Shown piece after piece: positions 57,528-64,000 of a DNA stretch of 64,000 bases; the stretch's first letter is position 1; each line of letters starts with the position of its first letter. The position numbers and the translations under genes were made by a program. The notes under the pieces are model-generated. The model saw nothing but the letters and a program-made list of their open reading frames with translations, made no database searches and was not told the origin of the DNA. The stretch comes from Burkholderiales bacterium (lineage in GTDB: Bacteria; Pseudomonadota; Gammaproteobacteria; Burkholderiales; Burkholderiaceae_C): contig JACRAZ010000047.1 in assembly GCA_016213205.1 (NCBI GenBank), positions 1-64,000 of the forward strand, in the 5' to 3' direction.

Positions 57528-59450
57528 TCAGGCGGTGGTCGATTCGGGCGCAGGCAGCCGGGCCGCCGGGGCCGGGCTGGCCGGCAGCCACAGCGTCACC
57601 GAGGTGCCCTCGCCCGGCGCGCTGCGCAGCGCCATCGAGCCGCCGTGCAGCGTGACGATCTCGCGCACCAGCGCCACGCCCAGGCCGGTGCCCAGCACGC
57701 TGCCGGACTTGTCGGCGCGGTAGAAACGCTCGCCCACCCGGGCCAGTTGCTCAGCGGTGAGCCCGATGCCGTGGTCCTGCACCTCGATGCCGAACTCCAG
57801 CCCTCCCTGCGGCCCCTGGCGCTCATGCAGGCGCACCAGCACCTCGCCACCGGCGGGGGAGTACTTGTAGGCATTGGACAGCAGGTTGCGCAGCGCGCGC
57901 TGCAGCTTGGCCGCGTCCACCTGCACCGGCCGCGGGCCGGGGCCGGCCTCCCAGCGCGGCGGCGCGCGGCCGTCGGGCGGCTGGAAGCTGTCCAGCGTGT
58001 CGCGCAGCAGCGTGTCCAGTGCCATCGGCAGCAGCGCGAGGTCGGCGCCGCCACGCGCCTGCAGCCGCGCGAGGTCGAGCATCTCGTTGAGGATGCTGAT
58101 CATCACCTCGCTCTGGCGGTAAATGCGGCCCAGCAGGTCCTGCTGGCGCGGGGCCGGCATGTCGCGCGTGAGCAGCAGCTCGGCAAAGCCGTAGATGCCC
58201 ACCATCGGCGTGCGCAGCTCGTGCGCGGCGGTGGTGACGAACTCGCTCTTCATCTGCTCGACTTCGCTCTCGTGCGTGACGTCGCGCAGGTGCAGCACCT
58301 GCGAGATGGCGATCGTGTCGCCCGCGTGCAGCGCCAGCTCCAGCACGCGGCGCCGGGGCCGGGCCAGCTCGATCAGGTGCCGGGGCGCCTCGCCATCGGG
58401 CGTGCGCTGGGCCTCGCGCAGCTCGCCCAACCGGGCCAGGCGGGGGCCGGTGCAGCGGCTGCGCAGGCGGAACATCAGCACGTCCTCCTCCAGGCCCAGC
58501 ACCATGTCGGCGGACAGGCCGGTGAGCCGCGTGAAGCCCGGGCTGGCATAACGCACGACATGATCGGCATCGAACGAGACAAAACCATCCGGGCTGAGGG
58601 TGAAGATCGCGTCGAGCTGCGCCGTGCGTTCCTGCAGCCGCGCAACCAGGCGCGAGACAAGCATGGAGACCACCTCGATGTCGTCCTTGCCCGCGGCGGC
58701 GCCGCTCACGTCAAGCACGCTGGCGCCCTCCAGCGCACGCCGCAGCGCGGCCAGCGCGGCGTCGCGCTCGGCCTGCACGTGCGTGGCCGCGCGGTCCAGC
58801 GCCTCGTAGGTGCGGCGGATTTCGGTGGGGGCATCGTCGGCCAGCGCCATGCGCACGCGCTGGGCGCCGCCTTCGAGGTCGAGCCCGAGCTGCTCGATGC
58901 GGTCCAGGTGGCCCAGCCAGCGCACCAGCGGCGGGCGGATCAGCAGCAGGCCGCCGGCCACCGCCGCCAGCGCCAGCAGCAGCGCAAAGGCCGCCTGGTG
59001 CCACAGCGCACCGGCGATGGCCGCCACCGACACCCGCAGCTGCAGCTGCCCGTACAGCAGGCCGCCCGCCTCGATGCGCAAGGCCGTCGGGGCCAGCCGG
59101 TCGGCCACCATCGCCAGCAGCCAGGCCGGCGCCCCCTGGCCGGCGGCGTGGCCCTGCACACGCAGCACGCCGCCCTTGGGGTCGGTGAACACGAGCTCGG
59201 CAATGCTGGAGTGCCGTGCCGCCTGGCGCAGCACGCGGTCGATGGTGTCGTAGTCGCCGATCACCGCACTGTCAGCCAGCACCGGGCGCAGCAGCTCGCC
59301 CACGGTGCGGGCATCGGCACCCGCATCGGCCAGCTGGCGCGTGAACTGGTGCTGCACGAACAGCGCGAGCCCGATCGCGATGAAGGCCACCAATGTCAGC
59401 GCATAGAGCGCGAACACGCGGCCCAGCAGTGATCGTGGCAGCAGGCGCAC
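57528..59450 (-). CDS. Membrane sensor histidine kinase next to a PhnD-like binding protein
   Basis: 640 residues from a GTG start at 59450, one base after the stop of the binding-protein gene, so translation is coupled. Transmembrane helix 1 (12-32), a periplasmic domain of about 118 residues, and helix 2 (151-172) are followed by a HAMP-like region, a PAS domain (about 275-395), HisKA with His410 in TAAHELRTPMVG, and an ATPase with DHGIGL and GTGLGVALV. The tight link to a periplasmic binding protein suggests that ligand-loaded binding protein docks on the periplasmic domain, as in LuxPQ or TorT/TorS. The receiver-only regulator across the divergent promoter is the likely phosphate acceptor. 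Confidence 0.88.
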   Translation of the reverse strand: MRLLPRSLLGRVFALYALTLVAFIAIGLALFVQHQFTRQLADAGADARTVGELLRPVLADSAVIGDYDTIDRVLRQAARHSSIAELVFTDPKGGVLRVQGHAAGQGAPAWLLAMVADRLAPTALRIEAGGLLYGQLQLRVSVAAIAGALWHQAAFALLLALAAVAGGLLLIRPPLVRWLGHLDRIEQLGLDLEGGAQRVRMALADDAPTEIRRTYEALDRAATHVQAERDAALAALRRALEGASVLDVSGAAAGKDDIEVVSMLVSRLVARLQERTAQLDAIFTLSPDGFVSFDADHVVRYASPGFTRLTGLSADMVLGLEEDVLMFRLRSRCTGPRLARLGELREAQRTPDGEAPRHLIELARPRRRVLELALHAGDTIAISQVLHLRDVTHESEVEQMKSEFVTTAAHELRTPMVGIYGFAELLLTRDMPAPRQQDLLGRIYRQSEVMISILNEMLDLARLQARGGADLALLPMALDTLLRDTLDSFQPPDGRAPPRWEAGPGPRPVQVDAAKLQRALRNLLSNAYKYSPAGGEVLVRLHERQGPQGGLEFGIEVQDHGIGLTAEQLARVGERFYRADKSGSVLGTGLGVALVREIVTLHGGSMALRSAPGEGTSVTLWLPASPAPAARLPAPESTTA

Positions 59451-59451
59451 G

Positions 59452-60336
59452 TCAGCGCAGGGTGGCAGGCGCCGTCTGGTAGAAGCGGCGGTAGGCGCCG
59501 TACTCGCTGCCGTCGGAGGTGATGAAGTGCGCCTCGACCGTCAACCCGATCTGCTGCGACACCTGGTTCAGGATCTCCAGGCCTTTGGGGTCCTTGTGCA
59601 TCTCGGCAAAGGCGGCGGCCACGGCCTTGACGTCCTTCTCGGGCACCTTGGCGGCGGCCATCAGCGCCAGGTCGTGGAACGGCTCCGACGACCAGAGCAC
59701 CCGGTACTTGCGGCCCTCGCGCCGGGCATGGCCTTCCACCAGCTGCGAGTTGGCGCCCGCGGCGGCGACCTTGCCGCTGTACAGCTGCGCCAGCGCGCCG
59801 TCCATGTTGCCGCCGAACACCGGCTTGGCCGCGATCTTGCGGCTCAGCAGGTGGGCGTAGGGCACCTTGTAGGCCACCAGCGCCTCGGGGCCGGGGAAGG
59901 CCACGTCCTTGCCCTCGAGCTGCGCGAGTTCGGTGATCGGCGATTCCGCCGGCACCACCAGCTGGCCGTGCACCGGGGGCGTCAGCCGGCGGCCGATGAC
60001 CTTCCAGCCCAGCTGTTCACGCTCGGGGCTGAACAGGTGGTTCGTGAAGACGAACTCCACTTCCTGGCCGAGCACGTAGCTGGTGGTCTCGGCCGAGGTG
60101 CGGCTGATCTTCAGCGTGAGGCGCACGCCGCTGCGCGCGGACACCCAGGCCAGGATCGGGTTCCAGTAGGCCGCCACCAGCGGGATGGCCTGCTGCGGCA
60201 CCGGCGAGAAGCGGTAGCCGCCCTCGCCCGCGGGCGCCTGCGCCTGTGCCGTGCCGGCCACCGCCAGGGCCGCGGCCAGCAGGCTGCGGCGGCGCAGGCC
60301 GGCGGGCCGGAGGGAGGCAGGCGGACGGAGCTTCAT
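59452..60336 (-). CDS. PhnD-like periplasmic substrate-binding protein
   Basis: 294 residues from the ATG at 60336. A signal peptide with a basic start (LRRRSLLAAALAVAG) ends AQA. The fold matches the phosphate/phosphite/phosphonate binding family: FSPVPQQAIPLVAAYWNPI, then VFTNHLFSPE, LEGKDVAFPGPEALVAYKVP, AGANSQLVEG and LWSSEPFHDLALMAA. No permease or ATPase gene is beside it, so transport is unlikely to be its main role here. Its stop is one base before the kinase start. A ligand-sensing subunit for that kinase is the best inference. The ligand is not known and need not be a phosphonate. Confidence 0.87.
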   Translation of the reverse strand: MKLRPPASLRPAGLRRRSLLAAALAVAGTAQAQAPAGEGGYRFSPVPQQAIPLVAAYWNPILAWVSARSGVRLTLKISRTSAETTSYVLGQEVEFVFTNHLFSPEREQLGWKVIGRRLTPPVHGQLVVPAESPITELAQLEGKDVAFPGPEALVAYKVPYAHLLSRKIAAKPVFGGNMDGALAQLYSGKVAAAGANSQLVEGHARREGRKYRVLWSSEPFHDLALMAAAKVPEKDVKAVAAAFAEMHKDPKGLEILNQVSQQIGLTVEAHFITSDGSEYGAYRRFYQTAPATLR

Positions 60337-60420
60337 GGCTGCAAGGGTCGAATGTCCGGCGGAGCATAGACGCCCCACGCCCCTGAGGAAACCACGAAGT
60401 AAGCCCGCAAAGTGCTGTAT

Positions 60421-60461
60421 TTGACAAAACCGGAGATACCCCGCAACCGGGGTGTATCCCC
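60421..60461. promoter_or_regulatory. Inverted repeats in the binding-protein / receiver divergent promoter
   Basis: A TTGACA box (60421-60426) is followed by GATACCCCG (60435-60443) and CGGGGTGTATC (60448-60458), an inverted repeat with a two-base bulge. GGGG-TGTAT-CCCC overlaps it to 60461. They sit 53 to 100 bases before the receiver gene start and could bind a regulator. No good -10 box is seen at the right distance from TTGACA. Confidence 0.4.
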
Positions 60462-60513
60462 TACCATGTCTGCACTGCTTCCAACCGCGCTCCCTGCCGG
60501 CCGCGCCCGTGCC

Positions 60514-60876
60514 ATGAAACGAGTCCTGATCGTCGAAGACCAGCCCGAGATCCGCGAACTGATCCAGATGACGCTGGAGTTCGAGAACTTCGAGATCCAC
60601 GAGGCGGCCAATGGCGACGCCGCGCTGCAGATGGTGGGCCAGATCAAGCCCGACCTGCTGCTGCTGGACGTGATGATGCCCGGCAGCGTGAACGGCCTGG
60701 GCGTGTGCCAGCAGGTGAAGGCCGACCCGCAGCTCAAGCGTTCGAAGGTGGTGATGCTCTCGGCGCGCAGCCAGGCCAGCGACCGCCAGGCCGGCCTGGC
60801 CGCCGGCGCCGACGCCTACCTGTGCAAGCCCTTCAGCCCGCGTGAGCTGCTGCAGCTGATCTCGAAGCTGGTGTGA
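60514..60876 (+). CDS. Single-domain response regulator (receiver only)
   Basis: 120 residues from the ATG at 60514 (MKRVLIVEDQPEIRE); an in-frame ATG at 60466 adds 16 residues. It is a complete CheY-like receiver: Glu8 and Asp9, phospho-acceptor Asp52 in LLLDVMMPG, Ser83, and Lys105 in CKPFSP. There is no output domain, so the signal must go on by protein contact or phosphotransfer, not DNA binding. It is divergent from the PhnD-like / kinase operon over 177 bases, the likely partner. Confidence 0.9.
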   Translation: MKRVLIVEDQPEIRELIQMTLEFENFEIHEAANGDAALQMVGQIKPDLLLLDVMMPGSVNGLGVCQQVKADPQLKRSKVVMLSARSQASDRQAGLAAGADAYLCKPFSPRELLQLISKLV

Positions 60877-60918
60877 GGCCCGGCGCGGCGCGTGGGGCGC
60901 GCGCCGGCACCACGGCCC

Positions 60919-62121
60919 TCACCAGCTGACTTCGCGCTCCGGCGTTGCGCCGATCTTGTGGATCGAGAGGTCGGCCCCCTCGTACTCTTCTTCCGGTGTC
61001 AGGCGCAGGCCCAGCACCGCCTTGAGCGTGCCGTAGACGGCGAAGCCGCCGACGAGCGCCCAACCCACCCCCATCAGCGTGCCGACGGCCTGGGCCGCGA
61101 AGTTCACGCCGCCCAGCCCACCCATCGATTGCAGGCCGAAGATGCCGCAGGCCAGGCCGCCCCAGGCGCCGCACAGCCCGTGCAGCGGCCACACGCCGAG
61201 CACGTCGTCGATCTTCCAGCGGTTCTGCGTCAGCGTGAACAGCGCGACGAAGATCGCGCCGGCCACGCAGCCGGTGACCAGCGCGCCCACCGGGTGCATC
61301 ACGTCGGAGCCGGCGCACACGGCCACCAGGCCGGCCAGCGGGCCGTTGTAGGCGAAGCCGGGGTCGTTCTTGCCCATCAGCACCGCCACCAGGGTGCCGC
61401 CCACCATCGCCATCAGCGAGTTCACCGCCACCAGGCCGGAGATCTTGTCGATGGTCTGCGCGCTCATCACGTTGAAGCCGAACCAGCCCACTGCCAGCAC
61501 CCAGGCCCCCAGCGCGAGGAACGGGATGCTCGACGGCGGGTGCGCGCTCATCGCGCCATCCTTGCGGTAGCGGCCACCGCGTGCGCCCAGCAGCAGCACC
61601 GCGGCCAGGCCGATCCAGCCGCCCACCGCGTGCACCACCACGCTGCCGGCGAAATCGTGGAACTCGGCGCCGGTGGTGGCCTTCAGCCAGGCCTGGATGC
61701 CGAAGCGCTGGTTCCAGGCCACGCCCTCGAACAGCGGGTACACCAGGCCCACCAGCACCGCGGTGGCAATGAGCTGCGGGCCGAAGCGCGCCCGCTCGGC
61801 GATGCCGCCGGACACGATGGCCGGAATCGCCGCCGCGAAGGTGAGCAGGAAGAAGAACTTCACCAGCTCGAAGCCGTTTTTCGCCGCCAGCGTCTCGGCG
61901 CCGGTGAAGAAGCTCACGCCATAGGCCACGCCGTAGCCGACGAAGAAGTACGCGATCGTCGACACCGCGAAGTCGACCAGGATCTTCACCAGGGCATTGA
62001 CCTGGTTCTTCTTGCGCACGGTGCCGAGCTCCAGGAACGCGAAGCCCGCGTGCATTGCCAGCACCATGATGGCGCCGAGCAAGATGAACAGGGCATCGGT
62101 GCCCTGCTTGACCTGATCCAT
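60919..62121 (-). CDS. amtB: Ammonium transporter
   Basis: 400 residues, eleven predicted transmembrane helices. The twin pore histidines are His164 (GSVVVHAVGGW) and His314 (GVWPLHGLCGAWGG). The C-terminal tail keeps the PII-contact motif YEGADLSIHKIGA, so control by GlnK/GlnB-type proteins is expected. Unlike most proteobacterial copies, no glnK gene is adjacent. It takes up ammonium when nitrogen is scarce. GAGGAGA precedes the ATG. The upstream region carries repeated GCACC half-sites and a weak sigma-54-like element. Confidence 0.94.
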   Translation of the reverse strand: MDQVKQGTDALFILLGAIMVLAMHAGFAFLELGTVRKKNQVNALVKILVDFAVSTIAYFFVGYGVAYGVSFFTGAETLAAKNGFELVKFFFLLTFAAAIPAIVSGGIAERARFGPQLIATAVLVGLVYPLFEGVAWNQRFGIQAWLKATTGAEFHDFAGSVVVHAVGGWIGLAAVLLLGARGGRYRKDGAMSAHPPSSIPFLALGAWVLAVGWFGFNVMSAQTIDKISGLVAVNSLMAMVGGTLVAVLMGKNDPGFAYNGPLAGLVAVCAGSDVMHPVGALVTGCVAGAIFVALFTLTQNRWKIDDVLGVWPLHGLCGAWGGLACGIFGLQSMGGLGGVNFAAQAVGTLMGVGWALVGGFAVYGTLKAVLGLRLTPEEEYEGADLSIHKIGATPEREVSW

Positions 62122-62164
62122 GCAGATGTCTCCTCGGGGTGGGGTGAGCGCCGCATCGGGGCGT

Positions 62165-62242
62165 CAACGCACCAGAGCAGGCATGCAACGCACCAAAGCA
62201 AGCAAACCGCATGCCTAAGTTGGTGCACGGTTCAGGCACCAA
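62165..62242. promoter_or_regulatory. GCACC repeats upstream of amtB
   Basis: CAACGCACCAGAGCA (62165-62179) and CAACGCACCAAAGCA (62186-62200) are direct repeats 21 bases apart with one mismatch. Further upstream, TTGGTGC (62220-62226) and GCACCAA (62236-62242) form a perfect inverted repeat with nine bases between. GCACC is the half-site of NtrC. On the minus strand a GG-N10-GC element (62181-62196) resembles a sigma-54 promoter, with 8 of 12 consensus bases. Together they suggest nitrogen control; the match is imperfect. Confidence 0.5.
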
Positions 62243-62332
62243 TTCGGATCAGGCTTGGGCCGAACGCGCCTCATCTCAGTGCATGCCGCACTGTTTTCGA
62301 GGTTTCCGGCGGGCGCTCTATGCTGCGCCCCC

Positions 62333-63463
62333 ATGGGTGAACCGTTCAAGAACCTGATGAACGCCGGCGTGGTCGCCGCGATCGGCCAGCACCTGCGGCG
62401 GGTGGACCGGGGCTTCGACCACCGCGCCTTCGAGGCCCTGGCCCTGGCCGGGCTGGACGCGCTGGAGCTCAAGGCCCGGGTGCTGCAGGTGGCCGAGGCC
62501 CTGGTGGCCACGCTGCCGGCCGATGTGGACCGCGCCGCCGGCCTGCTGGAGGCCAGCCTCGGCCCGCCCGGCGAGGGCGACGATCTCGCCGCTTTGCGCA
62601 CCAGCGAGGCCGGCCTGGCCGGCTGGGCGGTGTGGCCCTTGACCGAGGCCATCGCCCGCATCGCGATCGAGGCCCCCGAGCGCGGCCTGGCCGCGCTGCA
62701 CGCGATGACGCAGCGCCTGACGGCCGAGTTCGCGATCCGGCCCTTCATCGTGCGCCACCCGGCGCTGAGCTTCGCCACGCTGGCGCGCTGGGTGCACGAT
62801 CCCAGCGCCCATGTGCGCCGGCTGGTCAGCGAAGGCAGCCGCCCGCGCCTGCCCTGGGGCCTGCGGCTGCAGGCGCTGGTGGACGACCCCTCGCCCACCT
62901 TGCCGCTGCTGGCGGCGCTGCAGGACGACCCCAGCGCCTACGTGCGCCGCAGCGTGGCCAACCACCTGAACGACATCGCCAAGGACCACCCCGCGTGCGT
63001 GGCCGCCTGGCTGGCCGACCACCTGCCCGGCGCCACGCCGCAGCGCCGGATGCTGCTGCGCCATGCCAGCCGCACCCTCGTCAAGCAGGGCCACCCGGCG
63101 GTGCTGGCCGCCTGGGGCCTGGGCCAGGCCTTCCGCGGCACGGTGGGCTGGCAGGTGGGCCCGCCGCGGCTGCAGGTGGGCGACACGCTGGCGTTGCGGC
63201 TCGAACTGGTGTCGCGCGCCGCGCGGCCGCAGCGTCTGGTGATCGACTATGCGGTGCACCATGTCAAGGCCAACGGCCAGCGCACGCCCAAGGTGTTCAA
63301 GGGCTGGACGCTCGAACTCGGCCCACGCGAGGCCCGCACGCTCGAACGCGGGCATTCGTTCCGCCCGGTGACGACGCGGCGCTACCACCCCGGTGAACAC
63401 CGGGTGGACCTGCGCATCAACGGCCAGGTGCTGGCTGCGTCGGACTTCTGGCTCGAAGCCTGA
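62333..63463 (+). CDS. HEAT-repeat protein, AlkD-like DNA alkylation repair family
   Basis: 376 residues from the ATG at 62333. The N-terminal MGEPFKNLMNAGVV and the run of helical pairs with DPSAHVRRLVSEGSRPRLPWG and DDPSAYVRRSVANHLNDIAKDHP are typical of AlkD-like alkylpurine glycosylase relatives built of HEAT repeats. The last 110 residues form a beta-rich extension (RLVIDYAVHHVKANG). Family members bind DNA through the concave helical surface; glycosylase activity here is inferred. It is divergent from amtB, and both share the 211-base gap. Confidence 0.83.
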   Translation: MGEPFKNLMNAGVVAAIGQHLRRVDRGFDHRAFEALALAGLDALELKARVLQVAEALVATLPADVDRAAGLLEASLGPPGEGDDLAALRTSEAGLAGWAVWPLTEAIARIAIEAPERGLAALHAMTQRLTAEFAIRPFIVRHPALSFATLARWVHDPSAHVRRLVSEGSRPRLPWGLRLQALVDDPSPTLPLLAALQDDPSAYVRRSVANHLNDIAKDHPACVAAWLADHLPGATPQRRMLLRHASRTLVKQGHPAVLAAWGLGQAFRGTVGWQVGPPRLQVGDTLALRLELVSRAARPQRLVIDYAVHHVKANGQRTPKVFKGWTLELGPREARTLERGHSFRPVTTRRYHPGEHRVDLRINGQVLAASDFWLEA

Positions 63464-63525
63464 GCCGGCAGCGCCCGCCGCCCCGCCGCCTGCCCTCGGG
63501 TGCGCGGCGGCGCGACAATCGGGCC

Positions 63526-64000
63526 ATGCCGCGTCCGCTTGACCACCACCACCCCGTGCGCCACCCCGATCGGGTGTGGCCGCTGCAAGGCGCCACCAAC
63601 GTCCGCGATCTGGGCGGCTACCCTGGCCATGGCGGCCGGCAAGTGCGCTGGCGCCGGCTGTTCCGCTCCGACCACCTGGCCGGTCTCACCCCGGCCGACC
63701 GCGCGGCACTGGCTGCGCTGCCGCTCACGCGCGCGTTCGATTTCCGCGGCGAGGCCGAACGCGCGGCCACGCCGTACGAGCTGCCCGGGCTCACCCAGCG
63801 CTCGCTGGCCATCGAGCCCTCGGTGGTGCAGCGCATGCAATCGCTGGCCACGGCCGGGCACGCGCTCACGCCGGCCAAGACGGTGTCCTTGATGCAGGAC
63901 CTCTACCGCGCGCTGGTGAACGACCAGGCCCACCGCTTCGCCGAGCTGTTCGAGCACCTGCTGGCCTCCGACGAGCCCACGGTGTTCCACTGCACCGCCG
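63526..64000 (+). CDS. Protein tyrosine/serine phosphatase, cut by the window end
   Basis: The first 158 residues are in the window and the frame is still open at 64000. It starts at the ATG at 63526. The family signature is NVRDLGGY near residue 25, then LFRSDHLAGLT and FDFRGEAER. The last residues, VFHCTA, are the beginning of the HCxxGxxR catalytic loop with the nucleophilic Cys, so the active site is split by the window edge. Members hydrolyse phosphotyrosine or phosphoinositides. It follows the HEAT-repeat gene by 62 bases on the same strand. Confidence 0.88.
   Translation, partial: MPRPLDHHHPVRHPDRVWPLQGATNVRDLGGYPGHGGRQVRWRRLFRSDHLAGLTPADRAALAALPLTRAFDFRGEAERAATPYELPGLTQRSLAIEPSVVQRMQSLATAGHALTPAKTVSLMQDLYRALVNDQAHRFAELFEHLLASDEPTVFHCTA

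Noticed and set aside
57379..57723. Short plus-strand frame starting MRTPADLLTTDD
   Set aside because: The first 40 codons look protein-like, but the frame runs about 195 bases into the kinase gene on the other strand and loses any pattern. It could be a gene remnant, but I cannot support it.

Overview
The window is about 70 percent GC and densely coded on both strands. It looks like a chromosome segment from a Burkholderiales betaproteobacterium, most likely near the Rubrivivax, Leptothrix, Ideonella, Aquincola or Azohydromonas group. This is an inference from the GC content, the wealth of lipoproteins and hybrid kinases, a phasin-like protein, and the HAE1 RND pump with its AcrR-like control. 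No rRNA, tRNA, CRISPR array, transposase, integrase or phage gene was seen. No gene-free gap exceeds 300 bases. The largest are 57262-57527, 48204-48462, 16310-16536, 26017-26229, 37743-37953 and 1-206; apart from the sites listed they show nothing I can name.

Left part (1-23.7 kb). A GAF-GAF hybrid histidine kinase is followed by a class C beta-lactamase-fold hydrolase, a divergent atypical SDR / LysR regulator pair, a periplasmic cyclic-nucleotide phosphodiesterase (cpdB-like) and an MBL-fold lipoprotein. Three tandem paralogous lipoproteins on the minus strand each carry a PKD domain and a long Ycf48/BNR-type beta-propeller. Divergent from them is a DUF1800 / DUF1501 pair. An alpha/beta hydrolase, exonuclease I (sbcB) and a phasin-like protein follow.

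Middle (23.7-44.4 kb). A DUF5916 outer-membrane-type protein is divergent from a giant multi-membrane patatin-like protein. A complete tripartite RND efflux operon (fusion protein, pump, outer-membrane channel) is transcribed away from its TetR repressor. The shared intergenic region carries a close match to the E. coli AcrR operator. Then come an enoyl-CoA hydratase, a zinc metalloprotease lipoprotein (DUF5117/DUF4953 type) and three tandem secreted paralogs of an unrecognised family.

Right part (44.4-64 kb). Aconitase A and a glycerolipid acyltransferase-like protein converge. A fourth, larger member of the unrecognised lipoprotein family lies directly before an FtsX/LolD-type ABC pair. Next are a small acidic protein, an FAD amine oxidoreductase, a PAS-PAS-GAF hybrid kinase and riboflavin synthase. 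A probable signalling unit follows: a PhnD-like binding protein, a membrane histidine kinase and a divergent single-domain response regulator. The window ends with ammonium transporter amtB, with GCACC repeats upstream, a HEAT-repeat (AlkD-like) protein, and a tyrosine phosphatase cut off by the window end.

The most interesting candidates for undescribed biology are the four-member secreted paralog family with its neighbouring protease and ABC exporter, the triplicated PKD/BNR lipoproteins, the patatin fusion protein, and the PhnD-like / kinase / receiver unit.
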